The translations under genes were made by a program, and so were the position numbers. A DNA stretch of 64,000 nt from Rutidosis leptorrhynchoides (lineage: Eukaryota > Streptophyta > Magnoliopsida > Asterales > Asteraceae), in contig NC_092333.1 of assembly GCF_046630445.1 (NCBI RefSeq), forward strand, positions 709,236,501 through 709,300,500. The letters run 5' to 3'. Below, one piece after another: positions 22,382-35,147 of this stretch. The notes under the pieces were generated by a model. That model saw only the letters and a list, made by a program, of their open reading frames with translations, was not told the DNA's origin and made no database searches. Every line of letters starts with the position of its first letter. Positions within the stretch are counted from its first letter, which is position 1.

Positions 22382-25300
22382 TTGGTTGAAATTGATGACG
22401 AGTTGCAGGTTGAGGAGGTGGATATTTTGACCACCTTGATGGAAAATGGCTATGAGCCGACTGAGGAGGAGTTCAAAGAACTCGAGCGTGATACGGATTA
22501 CCGGAGCAAGTCTTCAATTGAAGAACCTCCCGAGTTAGAATTGAAGCCACTTCCTGATCATTTGGAATACGCATATTTGCAGGAGGAATCTAAGCTTCCA
22601 GTAATTATTTCTTCTTCTCTTACTACAGGTCAGAAAACTGAGCTTGTAACCATACTGCAGGCCCATAAACCGGCCATTGCGTGGAAAATTCACGACATTA
22701 AGGGTATTAGTCCCTCCTATTGCACCCACAAAATCCTAATAGAGGATAACTCCAAACCTGTGGTGCAACGTCAAAGGAGGTTGAACCCGCACATGCAAGA
22801 TGTCGTAAAGAAAGAGATCATTAAACTCCTCGATGCAGGTCTGATTTACCCGATCTCTGACAGTCCTTGGATTAGCCCGGTACACTGTGTACCTAAGAAA
22901 GGTGGTATGACTCTTACCACCAATGATAAAAACGAGTTAATTTCCACTCGGACTGTCACGGAGTGGCATGTTTGTATTGACTATCGAAAGTTGAACGACG
23001 CCACACGTAAAGACCACTTCCCGTTACCTTTCATGGATCAAATGCTAGAGAGGTTAGCGGGAAACAGCTTTTATTGTTTTCTTGATGGTTTTTCGGGCTA
23101 TTTCCAAATTCCTGTCTCGCCCGAGGACCAGGAGAAAACTACTTTCACGTGCCCGTATGGCACATTTTCATACCGACGCATGCCCTTTGGCCTTTGCAAT
23201 GCTCCGGCCACTTTTCAAAGGTGCATGATGGCCATATTCCACGATATGATAGAGGATTGCATGGAGGTGTTCATGGATGACTTTTCGGTCTTCGGTGACA
23301 CTTTTGATTCATGCCTTCTAAACTTAGAACGGATGTTGGAACGGTGTGAAAAGTCTAATCTTGTGCTCAATTAGGAAAAGTGCCATTTCATGGTTAAGGG
23401 GGCATAGTTCTTGGGCACAAGATTTCCAAGGACGGTATTGAGGTGGATCCTGCGAAGGTAACGGCTATTAAGAACCTTCCACCTCCCACCGATGTTAAGG
23501 GTGTTCGGAGTTTTCTCGGGCACGCCGGTTTTTACCGGCGGTTTATTAAGGATTTTTCTAAAATCGCTAACCCGATGAACAAACTCCTTGAAAAGGACAC
23601 GCCGTGGAATTTCTCCGACGAGTGCCAAAAGGCATTCGATCTTCTTAAGGAGAAACTAATCAATGCACCAATCATAATTGCTCCGAATTGGTCCCTTCCA
23701 TTCGAGCTTATGTGCGATGCTTCCGATTTTGCTGTTGGCTCTGTTTTGGGTCAAAGGGTCGAGAAACACTTCCGACCCATCTACTATGCAAGCAAGACCT
23801 TGCAGGGAGCGCAATTGAATTATACTACCACTGAGAAGGAGCTCCTTGCGGTGGTCTTTTCTTTTGATAAGTTCCGGTCCTACTTAGTCTTGTCTAAGAC
23901 TATAGTTTTTACGGACCATTCTGCTCTGAAGTACCTATTTTCGAAACTGGATGCTAAACCTCGACTGCTTAGATGGATCTTGCTTTTGCAAGAATTCGAC
24001 ATCGAGATCCGGGATAAGAAGGGTGCTGAAAATCTAGCGGCTGACCACTTGTCTAGACTCGAGAACCCATGATGATTTTCCCGATGAATATCTCATGGCG
24101 ATGGACAAGGTGGACGAGCCGTGGTGCATGGACATTGCTAATTATCTCGTTGGGGGATTCTTGGAAAAAGGGTGGTCACATCAAAAGAGGAAGAAATTCT
24201 TCAGTGACCTTAAGTACTATTTCTGGGAAGCTCCCTATCTTTTTTGTTGTTGTCCCGATGGGGTCATCCGCCGGTGCGTTTCCGGTGAGGAGTGTATGCG
24301 TATTTTGACCAAATGCCATAGTGGGCCTACCGGTGGGCATTTTGGACCCCAAATCATGGGGCGTAAAGTCTATGATGCCGGCTTCTTTTGGCCGACAATT
24401 TTCAAGGATGCCCACCGGATTTGCAAGTCGTGCGATTCTTGCCAAAGGGCCGGTAAAGTCACCAAACGGGATGAGATGCCTCAACAAAGCATCCAAGTTT
24501 GCGAAATATTTGACGTTTGGGGAATTGACTTTATGGGGCCATTTCCGAAATCTCAGAATTATAGTTACAAACTAGTTGCTATTGACTACGTGTCTAAATG
24601 GGCTGAAGCTCAAGCTTTACCCACAAATGATGCACGAGTTGTGATTTCCTTTCTTAAGCGTTTATTTTCTCGATTTGGAACTCCTTAAGCTTTAATTAGC
24701 GATAGGGGTACTCATTTTTGTAACGCTCAAATGGAGAAGGTATTGAAGCGATATGGAGTTCTCCATAAAGTTTCTACTTCATACCATCCCCAAACGAGCG
24801 GACAAGTTGAGAACACCAATCGAGCTCTTAAAGGGATTCTTGAGAAAACAGTGGGTTCGAATCTGAAGGAGTACAAGCTCGATGAAGCTTTGTGGGCGTT
24901 TCGAACCGCCTACAAAATGCCAATTGGTACCACTCCTTATCGGTTGGTTTATGGGAAAGCGTGCCATCTCCCGTTGGAGATTGAGCATAAGGCTATGTGG
25001 GCACTTAAAAAGTGCAATTTAGATTTAAAGGAAGCCGGACGCCTAAGGGCGGGGCAATTGAATGAGCTTGGTGAATTACGCCTTGATGCGTACGAAAATT
25101 CTTTAATTTATAAAGAGAAAACCAAGCTATGGCATGATAGGAGGTTAAAGGGTCCAAAAGAGTTTAATGAAGGCGATCGAGTGCTTTTATTTAACTCTAG
25201 ATTAAAGCTTCTACCCGGAAAACTTAAGTCCCGGTGGACGGGACCATTTGAGGTTGTTAAGGTGTACCCTTATGGTGTAATTGAGTTGAAAAATGCTAGT

Positions 25301-25405
25301 GGTACGACCTTTAAGGTTAATGGACATCGTGTGAAGAAATATTTCGATGGTCCATTGGAGATTGATGATGGGGTTCACGTTGAACCCGATCCTAAGGTTA
25401 CTTGA
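22382..25405 (+). pseudogene. Athila-like RT, RNase H and integrase, degenerate
   Basis: The RT domain (22382-23374) has WHVCIDYRKLN, MPFGLCNAPATFQ and the catalytic VFMDDFSVFG. A stop and frameshift at about 23372-23405 precede the connection and RNase H part (23443-24072; [28 protein letters not shown]). A frameshift near 24070 leads to integrase (24095-25405) with [33 protein letters not shown] and YHPQTSGQVENTN. A TAA at 24686 interrupts the core. The C-terminal part after integrase is basic and has no chromodomain. These are replication enzymes of the element and are inactive here. Confidence 0.9.
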
Positions 25406-25963
25406 AGTTGGAAACGAGTCTTGTGAATGACTCGGTAACAAACTTCACATTGTTGTATAGTTTGTATATTTTGTGCTTGTTTGATGATATGTGCAATGTG
25501 ATCATGCTCGGATTTTTGTTGGGGTTGTTTGGGGGTTTTTAGGTTGAGAAAATGGGTTAAAATGGCTTAAAAATGCGAATTTTTGAGAAAACAGCATTTG
25601 GGGCGCCGCTCCGTATTTGTGCGCGCCGCTCCACATAAAAAAGCCTGATGTGCCAGATATTTGAAAACTCTCGAACTCGATTTTTAGTTATATGGAGCGC
25701 CGCGCGGCATTTTGGTGCGCCGCGCGGATACTTGGCGCGCCGCGCCGTTTGCTGTCGGTCAGACTGTTTTGCCTTTTAATTGATATAAAAATGAATTTTC
25801 TCCACCACACAAAATAAAAACCGGGTACCAGCTGTATTTACTCTCCATTCCTTCTTTCTTTTCATTCACAACACCTCTTTTACACCTACAAACACATAGA
25901 TCCTACAAACCCTAATTTTCAAGTCTTAAGTTTCTTGTGCAATTAACTTCTAATCTTTCAAGA
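25406..25963 (+). promoter_or_regulatory. Putative internal promoter upstream of the env-like ORF
   Basis: After integrase there is a cluster of GC-rich words at about 25599-25750 (GGGCGCCGCTCC, GCGCGCCGCTCC, GCGCCGCGCGG, GGCGCGCCGCGCC). It is followed by TGATATAAAAATG near 25782 and a pyrimidine-rich leader with CAAACCCTAATTTTC. The order, GC cluster then TATA then leader, mirrors the LTR promoter region (18465-18660). It looks like a separate promoter for ORF3. This is inference from layout. Confidence 0.4.
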
Positions 25964-27077
25964 ATGGTTAACCAAAAGGTCCGAATTTGTTTCTTATCTT
26001 ACTAATTTCATCTTCTTATATGTAATTACTTGCTTAATTTTTGATTTACATGATGAATTAGTCTGGGGTTTCTTTAATTGGGGTTATTTGTTCTAATTAT
26101 TGATGGGTTTGGTTAGATAAAGATTATATACTTTGAATTCATAACTAAATTTGTGTTTTTAGAAGTTGTAATTAAATCTAGGGTTTGTATATTTGAGACT
26201 TGCGAATTTGTAGGTGATTAAGGTGTTCTATGCTTGAAATTGATGTAGTTTTTGAATTGTTTATGTGTTTTTAAACTAGTGTAGGGTTGTGTTCATATGG
26301 GCGGGTCATAATGGTTTGATTGACTTAATGCAAAATTAGTTTAGTTATGTATGATGCCATGCTAGTGAAGATGAAACATGTATTTTTGAGTTGTGTTGAG
26401 CATGTTGGTGGTAGTAATTGGCATTGGTTAAGATTGGCACACATGATGAACTTTTCTAGATTTTTGGAAGTAAGAAGTGTTATGAAAAGTTGTGTTTGCT
26501 AATATTTTGGTAATGATGTTAAGTGAGTGTAGTTGCTATGATGAATTGGTTCAAATGATAGTATGATATGAGATAGATTGTGATCTTGGCATTGTGTTAC
26601 AAGTATTATTTGTTAACTTGGAGATTGTTTTCAAAAGTGGATTGGCATGAAACATGGTTTGGTTGTGAATGGTACTTGGTGTCTATTATTATGACTAACA
26701 CTAACTTTTGAGTTTGTTGTTTTGTTTTCTTTACTTGTTTCATGAATGTAGAGATCAAGAGGATCCCAGGAACAACCAAGACAACCACCGAATAATCCTG
26801 AATTATGGTTATCTCATATCTCGAATGATGAGGATTTGGAGGAAAGGTTCACCACAAATAGCGCTCATCCGATTGAGCGAACTTATTATTTAGATTGGAC
26901 GCATCTTTCATCAGCGGGTCCTAATATTGTTCGGGAGTTGCGTCGTTACTTGTGGATAGTCTATGCGGGCAATGAGTTGAGACCTTATGAAAGGTTATTT
27001 GAGATTAATGAGGATATTTATGAGTAGATAACTATAGAGTTTTTCTCAACTGTTAGTTGTCGACCTCGAGTCTCTCC

Positions 27078-28025
27078 TGAAGGTATTTCATATGCCCGAG
27101 AGACATAATAAATTAATGTGACCAATATGTTATGATCCAAGTCGGGTCATACCCAATAACAAGCCAACAACACCTTTTAGTATTTATTTTAACGATTGGA
27201 TCTTTAAAATTAATACTCGACACTTGAACTTTAGAAATTGGTTTTCTAAAGATAAAATGCTTGAAATAATTATTTGGATAATTATAAATACAAGTTTAAT
27301 TATTTATATGATTAAACTTATGTGTGTGTTATTATTTTATAAGTGGTTTATAAAATATAATTTTATAAAAGGTTTATAAAATTAAAAATATGTGCAAGTA
27401 TCAAATAAAACTAGCAAGACTTTTATATAAAAGTTGTAAGAGAAAAAAAAATAAAAAAAGGGGGAAGGGGTGGTGGTGGCGGTTTTGGGGTTCCAAGACA
27501 CCCCACCCCATGCTTGCTTGGTTATTTGTATTATCACTCTAAGTACATGCATGTTTGCACAAATATACACACACACATCATTAACTAGTTTTTTTCAAAA
27601 AAAAAAAAATATCAAAACTCTCTCCATCTATCCATTTTGGCCGAAATTTTGGGGAGGAAGAAGGGTGTTCTTCATTTGATTTTACTTGCATTTTGGTGTC
27701 TAAATCCTAACCAAGTTCAAGGGTGTTGATTTGCAAAGGCTTGTGGGTATACAAAGCTTGAGGCTTCAAGTAAGGAGCTTGCTTATTCATCATCTTCATC
27801 ATCATCCTAATCATCCTTTTAACCTCCTAACTTGGAGTAGGTATATCCTCTTTACTAGATCTTTTACTTTGTAAGCATATTTTCTAGACTTGATATGGTT
27901 TTGGAATTCATGTTTAAAAGGTTAAACTTCATATTAATTTGTTTATAAATATGCTTCCGCTTAATGTTGAAATCGGGTTTTGACATATATGTTCATGAAA
28001 CTTGTTTATATGATGAATTCCAACA
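27078..28025 (+). repeat. 5' LTR of copia element D
   Basis: This 948-bp LTR begins TGAAGGTATTTCATATGCC. A TTATATAAAAG box at about 27420 and an A-rich run precede the R/U5-like part and could be the core promoter. It ends GAATTCCAACA, followed by the PBS. Confidence 0.95.
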
Positions 28026-28026
28026 A

Positions 28027-28039
28027 TGGTATCTAGAGC
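28027..28039 (+). other. Primer binding site of element D
   Basis: TGGTATCTAGAGC, one base from the LTR, resembles the iMet PBS TGGTATCAGAGC with a one-base insertion and a shift. Confidence 0.75.
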
Positions 28040-29399
28040 TGAGGTCATAGAAATATGCTTCTTGTATTTGGCTTGAAAACCCATTTAGATTACAATCTAG
28101 TAACATGCATGAAACTAGAATGTAAAAAATTTTGGGTTTTGGGTGGGATATATTTTTGGCCAAATTTTTGGGGTTCCAAAAAGGGGTTTGGAACTTCAAG
28201 TTTGTTCATGTTTTGTTGTTAGTTGTTGTTCACAATCAAGCCTTGGCCTTGTGGTTGCATGTGTGTATGTTTGGTTGATTTATTCATTCTTATGGTTTGT
28301 AATATTTCTTCATTCATTTGGTTTGTAATAATCTTGTAATTTGGCAATGTAATTTATTTTATTTTGGTATGTAAAATAAATTAGGTTGTAATTTCTTTTT
28401 CCTAGAAAAATGTATTAGGTTGTATATTTTTTTTTGTAAAAAGAATAGAAGATACAAGATGATGAATGAAGAACACAAGATGGAGCATATGGATGCAAGA
28501 GTTAGTGGGAGATTTGAAATCTCTTACTTTGTGTTTTAACCCTTTATTGGTAACACTTGTTTTCGGCTAAACAAGTGTTCACCACTTTGGCTTGATTGTG
28601 AACATTGTTGTTATGCATATTTGTATGATTATTGTGTTTGTATGCTTGGTTGATACAAGAAAAATCACATGGAAACAACTTGCAAAATGACATTATAATT
28701 GGTTATAATTAAAACAATAAAAGGAAACTAATAAATGGTTATTAAGGACATGATGACAATGCATATAAAATGGTTTATATCAAGTAATTGGTTTTATTAC
28801 TAAAGACATGAAAATAGGTTTTTCATAATATGCTATATACCAAATGCATGTTGGTGTATGGTAAATGTTTTCTTAAACTAGAATTTATGAAAACTTAAAA
28901 TCCCTTAAACTAAAACAAGGTAAACAAGTTAAACGCCATCCTTTTGTGGGACACTTAAACATAGTAGGAAACTCATAATGGGATAAAGGTCACCTAACCG
29001 TTATGAGCTAACTAATATGGTTAAGGTAAAATTTGCATGCTTGTGGGATAAAGGTCACCTAACCACTTGTATGTTAATTTTACGTATTTTCACAAGTAGG
29101 ACGACTTGATTTGGGAATCATGAACTTAGAGTCACCGAAGCATGAGGAACAAATAGGCGTTGATGGGATAAATATGCCATGCAAAAGGATTGCATGATCC
29201 CATAACTTAGAAGTTGCAAAAGGATTGCAATTGTCATATAAATGACTACCTAGCTAAATCAAATAACGGGATAAAGGTCACCTAACCGAAATTTGATTTA
29301 CCGTTGGATTCTAATATTTAATAAGACAATTAATTATAAAAGGGTATTGTTTATTAAATTTAAAATCGATACTTAAATGAACTTTGTTAAATTTTGTAG
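28040..29399 (+). other. Long leader of element D with three exact 20-nt repeats
   Basis: This is 1.36 kb of non-coding leader between PBS and gag. GGGATAAAGGTCACCTAACC occurs exactly at 28980-28999, 29045-29064 and 29268-29287. A shorter GGGATAAA is near 29164. The core GGTCACC is nearly self-complementary. The repeats lie within 420 bp of the gag start and could act in RNA packaging or translation control. No ORF of note. Confidence 0.7.
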
Positions 29400-32300
29400 A
29401 TGGCCGCCAATAACAACAACAACATGCAAAATGCACCACTTAACCTAAACAACCTATCGTTAAGGTCTCTCCTCGAGAAAGACAAACTCAACCATACGAA
29501 CTTTATGGATTGGTTCCGTAATCTTAGAATTGTCCTCAAACTTGAGGATAAAGCGTATGTGTTGGAGGACCCTATTCCCGACCAACCGGACGAGGAAGAT
29601 GTAGAGGGCATGGCTTATTTGGATAAGTATTGCACCGATTCGGTGCAAAGTCGCTTGCCTAATGCTTGGGACTATGATACCCGAACTCCAAAAGGATTTC
29701 GAGCATCATAGTGCATATGACATGATCACTCAATTGAAGGAGATGTTCCTTCAACAAGCTCGTGTCGAGCGCTTCGAAACGGTTCGAGCGCTACATGTAT
29801 GTCGTATGGATGACACCCAATCCGTTTCATCTTATGTCCTCAAAATGAAAAGCCTTATTGATCGCGCAAACCGTCTTAATCTCAACATTTCTAATGAGTT
29901 AGCCACCGATCTTATCCTAAACTCCTTGTCAAAGAGGTTTGACCAATTTATAATTAATTACAATATGAATGGGATGGATAAGACCATTGGTGAACTTCAT
30001 GGCATGTTAAGGACGGCCGAAACTAGCATGGGTAAAAGGGCTTCACCCGTACTAATGATCAATTATGGTGGGTCCAAAGGTAATAACACCTCTAAGCCTA
30101 AGGCGGCTAAAAGGAAAGGACCCGCTCATCAAGGCAAGGGAAAGGGGAAGATGGTTACCCCAACCAAAAACAAGAACAAGAAACAAAAGGTTGCCGAACA
30201 AGCAAACCCCAAGGAAGACCCGTGTTTCGGTTGCGGTGAAATGGGTCACTGGAAACGAAACTGCCCGGTCTACCTTAAGGAGTTGAAGGAAAAGAGGGAT
30301 GCGGGGCAATCCTCAGGTAATATATATATGGTATATATAGAGCTTAGTATTACTTCTTCTAATACATGGGTATTAGACACTGGATGTGGAACTCACATTT
30401 GCAATTCTTTGCAGGGGTTCAAAAGAAGTAGCAAGCAAATGGGAACATCAAGTCTCTACATGGATAATGGAGCCAAAGTGCAAGTGAAGGATCAAGGAGA
30501 CTTTGTGTTAAAACTTCCAAGTGGTTTGGAACTTATTTTGAACAATGTTTTGTATGCACCGGATTTATGTCGAAACATTATTTCAGTTTCCCGTTTGAAA
30601 CAATGTGATTTTAATCTTAATTTTGTTAATGATGATATCCACATTTATTTAGATAATGTATTCTATTTTAAGGCTTCGCCTTCAAATGGAATTTATGAAT
30701 TGATTCATGATGACACATCATCTAGTAGCTCAATATACCATACAAGCACCAAGAAACTCAAAAGGGATTTGAGTGATTCCTACTTGTGGCATTGTCGCCT
30801 TGGTCACATAAACAAGAACCGAATGCATACACTTCAAAAGAATGGACTTTTGAAATCAAATGAGATGGACTCGTTTGATGTATGTGAATCTTGTTTACAA
30901 GGCAAAATGACTAAAGCACCTTTCAAAGGGACCTATGAAAGGGCTAAAGACTTATTGGGATTAATACATTCGGATGTGTGTGGACCCTTTAAGCCCATGA
31001 CTAGGAATGGTGAAAGATACTTTGTTACATTCATTGATGACTTCAGTCGTTTCGGATATGTCTACTTGTTAAGACATAAGGATGAAACTTTTGAAGCATT
31101 CAAAGAATATCAAAACGAAGTACAAAATCAACTCAACAAGACAATTAAGGTACTGTGTACCGATAGAGGAGGTGAATACCTAAGCGATGCTTTCCAAGAT
31201 CATCTTAGGAGTTTTAGGATTATCTCACAACTTACTCTACCAGGAACACCCCAACTTAATGGAGTTTTCGAAAGAAGGAACCGAACCCTAATGGATATGG
31301 TTCGATCTATGATGGCAAGAAGCTCGTTACCTCTATCGTTTTGGGGTTATTGTCTATGCTCCGCGGCTCGTATTTTAAATATGGCCCCAACCAAGAAAGT
31401 GGAACGAACTCCTCACGAGATGTGGTTTGGAAAACCTCCTTCTCTTTCATACTTGAAAGTATGGGGATGTGAAGCTTATCCAAAGCGCTATAATGCTAAT
31501 AAGTTGCATGCTCGATCCACGAAGTGTATCTTCATAGGATATCCCAAGGATGATATGGGATACTATTTCTATTATCCGATCGATCAAAATGTATTTGTTG
31601 CTCGAAAGGCGGAATTCCTTGAATCTAAGTTCCTAATGGAAGGTAATAGTGAAAGGAAGATAGATTTTGAAGAGGCTCAAGATCAAATAGATGATACACA
31701 ATTGGTTGACACTAGCACTCAACAAGAAAATGTTGAGAATGATCAAGTGGTTGATCAAAGTACATAAGACGTTCGAAGATCTAGTAGGATTAGTAATCCT
31801 CCCGAGAGATATGGGTTTCTCATGGATGGTTGCTATGTGGTTGATTTGGATGAACCCACAAACTACGAAGATGCTTTATCAAGGATTGATAAAGACAAAT
31901 GGCAGGAAGCCATGAACGTCGAGATGCAATCCATGTATGAAAACCAAGTTTGGAAACTCGTTGTGCAACCTCCTAGCTCTAAGCTAGTTGATTGCAAATG
32001 GATTTTCAAGAAGAAAACCGACATACATGGAAACTTGGATACATACAAAGCTAGACTTGTAGCAAAAGGTTTCACTCAAACTCAAGGGGTTGACTATGAT
32101 GAAACTTTCTCGCCTGTGGCAATGCTAAAGTCTATTAGGATATTATTTGCCATTGCTGCTCATTATGACTATGAAATATGGCAAATGGATGTCAAAACCG
32201 CTTTCCTAAATGGATACCTTGAGGAAGATGTCTATATGGTACAGCCCGAAGGTTTTGTTGATCCGAAATATCCTAAAAAGGTATGCAAATTAAAGAAATC

Positions 32301-33435
32301 AATCTACGGATTGAAACAAGCATCTAGAATGTGGAATCATCGTTTTAATGAGGAGGCCAATAAATTTGGCTTCATTAAAAATGGTGATGAAGCTTGTGTA
32401 TACAAGAAGGCTAGTGGGAGCACCATTATGTTTCTTGTACTATACGTGGATGATATATTGTTATTTGGGAATGATGTTACCACAATGCAAGGAGTCAAAA
32501 CTTTGCTTAAAAGTTGCTTCTCCATTAAGGACCTTGGAGAAGCACAATATATATTGGGGATAGGGATCTATAGGAATAGATCCAAGAAATTGATAGGTTT
32601 AAGTCAAAGTACATACATTGATAAAGTCTTGAAAAGGTTCAAGATGGAAAACTCTAAGAAAGGTTTGGTACCTATTCAAAGAGGAACCGTTCTCAGTTCA
32701 TCTCAATGTCCTACCACAAAAAATGAACAATAGAGGATGAAAAATGTCCCATATGCATCTGCTATTGGGTCAATCATGTATGCAATGATATGTACTAGAC
32801 CGGACGTGTCATGCGCTCTAAGCTTGACAAGTAGATACCAGAATAACCCAGGAAACAGTCATTGGGTTGCGGTTAAAAGTATATTGAAATACCTTAGGAG
32901 AACTAAGGATATGTTTCTAATATATGGGTCTGGTGAGGAGGAACTCGCTGTAAAAGGTTACGTGGACGTGAGCTTCCAAACTGATCGAGATGATTCTCGA
33001 TCACAATCCGGTTATGTCTTCATGTTAAATGGAGGTGCGGTCTCTTGGAAGAGTTCAAAACAGGATGTTGTTGCGTTATCCACTACAGAGTCGGAGTACA
33101 TTGCCGCATCATTGGCAGCTCAGGAAGCTGCATGGATGAAGAAATTCATCGACGACTTAGGAGTGGTCCCTTCCATTCAGGACCCTCTTGAGATCTTTTG
33201 TGACAACGAGGGTGCGATTGCACAAATCAAGGAACCTCGTGCTCATCAAAAGACTCGTCACATTGAGCGGAGATTCAACTACATCAGGGATGAGGTTGAA
33301 AAGGGAAAGATATGTATTCACAAAGTTCATACAGATCATAATGTTGCAGATCCACTCAAGAAGCTTTTACATGGGCCAAAACATGAGGGGCATGTTTGTG
33401 CATTAGGGCTTCGATATTCTAGTGATTGGAAATGA
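29400..33435 (+). pseudogene. Copia gag-pol polyprotein, lightly damaged (element D)
   Basis: Gag starts at 29400 (MAANNNNN). A frameshift at about 29665-29700 moves to the frame used for the rest. Then follow the gag core, a CCHC knuckle (CFGCGEMGHWKRNC, about 30225), protease DTGCGTHIC (about 30375), integrase with HCRLGHINKNR, HSDVCGPF and TDRGGEY (about 30790-31300), RT with WQMDVKTAFLNG and LYVDDILLF (about 32180-32460), and RNase H with STTESEYIAA and HIERRFNYIRD (about 33080-33290). In-frame stops are at 31765 (TAA, between integrase and RT) and 32731 (TAG, between RT and RNase H). Otherwise the frame is open. The motifs are of the TNT1-94-like copia type. I do not assign a clade. Confidence 0.9.
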
Positions 33436-34206
33436 TCTATTTTATGTATCGTAACAGAACGAATTAGTTCAAACTCATTAATATAATTATGGTATTATTT
33501 TAATTTTGAGTTATGTTCAAATTTTGCATATTTTATCGATGAATAAATAATTATTCAAAATTCTGTAGTTGATTACATTTGTGGGAACAAGTGTGAGGTC
33601 TAGACTATAATGAACTTGGATTGGTTAACATTCAATTGGTGAATGTAGGGCAAGGTTGCAACTAAGGTTCATAGATATTTGTGGGATACAAATATTGGAA
33701 GACCCGCTCTCAAGATTTACAGTATGGAGCCTTTGTGGTTGATCACATGTAATCTTGAGTAAAGGAGAATATCATTGTATCCTCTGACCTGAGATACATA
33801 TTGGGTTCAGATATTCACCGAATATCGTGCCTTGATTCTTTCCTTCGCTATTCTGAAAAGGTAGCTCATAAGGGAGGCTTCAGGTATGGTACAAAGTGTA
33901 GTGTCTAGGACGTATGTAGCCAAGATGGAATTTGTCCCTCTTATTCGTTGAGAGTCAGATGTCTAAGGCCTGACAAAGTTAAATCTATAAGAGAGTGATC
34001 ACTCTATGTCTTTTGGATTTAACATGACATCTAGGACAAAAGGATATATATTGAAAGATTCACCTAATCATATTCGAGATGGGAACTCGAAAGGGATGAT
34101 GTTATTGAATGGCACCAAGTCATAACACATTGGGGGTGATGGACGGTCGTTAGGTGGTATCCGTCACTTGCATTAATTCCTTATGTTTCTCGTGCAAGTG
34201 GGAGAT
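33436..34206 (+). other. 3' untranslated region and PPT of element D
   Basis: This is non-coding sequence of 0.77 kb after RNase H. It ends with the purine run AAGTGGGAGAT (34196-34206) immediately before the 3' LTR, the copia PPT. Nothing else recognised. Confidence 0.75.
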
Positions 34207-35147
34207 TGAAGGTATTTCATATGCCCGAGAGACATAATAAATTAATGTGGCCAATATGTTATGATCCAAGTCGGGTCATACCCAATAACAAGCCAACAAC
34301 ACCTTTTAGTATTTATTTTAACGATTGGATCTTTAAAATTAATACTCGACACTTGAACTTTAGAAATTGGTTTTCTAAAGATAAAATGCTTGAAATAATT
34401 ATTTGGATAATTATAAATACAAGTTTAATTATTTATATGATTAAACTTATGTGTGTGTTATTATTTTATAAGTGGTTTATAAAATATAATTTTATAAAAG
34501 GTTTATAAAATTAAAAATATGTGCAAGTATCAAATAAAACTAGCAAGACTTTTATATAAAAGTTGTAAGAGAAAAAAAAATAAAAAAAAGGGAAAGGGGT
34601 GGTGGTGGCCGTTTTGGGGTTCCAAGACACCCCACCCCATGCTTGCTTGGTTATTTGTATTAACACTCTAAGTACATGCATGCTTGCACAAATATACACA
34701 CACATCATTAACTAGTTTTTTTCAAAAAAAAAATCAAAACTCTCTCCATCTATCCATTTTGGCCGAAATTTTGGGGAGGAAGAAGGGTGTTCTTCATTTG
34801 ATTTTACTTGCATTTTGGTGTCTAAATCCTAACCAAGTTCAAGGGTGTTGATTTGCAAAGGCTTGTGGGTATACAAAGCTTGAGGCTTCAAGTAAGGAGC
34901 TTGCTTATTCATCATCTTCATCATCATCCTAATCATCCTTTTAACCTCCTAACTTGGAGTAGGTATATCCTCTTTACTAGCTCTTTTACTTTGTAAGCAT
35001 ATTTTCTAAACTTGATATGGTTTTGGAATTCATGTTTAAAAGGTTAAACTTCATATTAATTTGTTTATAAATATGCTTTCGCTTAATGTTGAAATCGGGT
35101 TTTGACATATATGTTCATGAAACTTGTTTATATGATGAATTCCAACA
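34207..35147 (+). repeat. 3' LTR of copia element D
   Basis: This 941-bp copy of 27078-28025 is slightly shorter because of homopolymer and CA-repeat differences. It is followed by the duplicated target tctcc and the resumed ORF3 of element C. Confidence 0.95.

Larger units (their letters stand above)
27078..35147 (+). mobile_element. Ty1/copia retrotransposon, element D
   Basis: This 8070-bp element has LTRs 27078-28025 and 34207-35147 (TGAAGG...CCAACA), an iMet-type PBS, a gag-pol with the copia order integrase before RT, and a PPT AAGTGGGAGAT. The 5-bp duplication tctcc is at 27073-27077 and 35148-35152. It is inserted in ORF3 of element C in the same orientation. The LTRs show about eight substitutions plus homopolymer indels, roughly 1 percent, so it is younger than its host element. 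The polyprotein has one frameshift and two stops. Confidence 0.95.

Noticed and set aside
28980..29287. Regular repeats as a CRISPR array
   Set aside because: Only three copies with unequal spacing in a plant retrotransposon leader; no array structure.
34206..34508. 100-aa ORF starting at the copia 3' LTR
   Set aside because: Entirely within the LTR start and present, apart from the start codon, in the 5' LTR.
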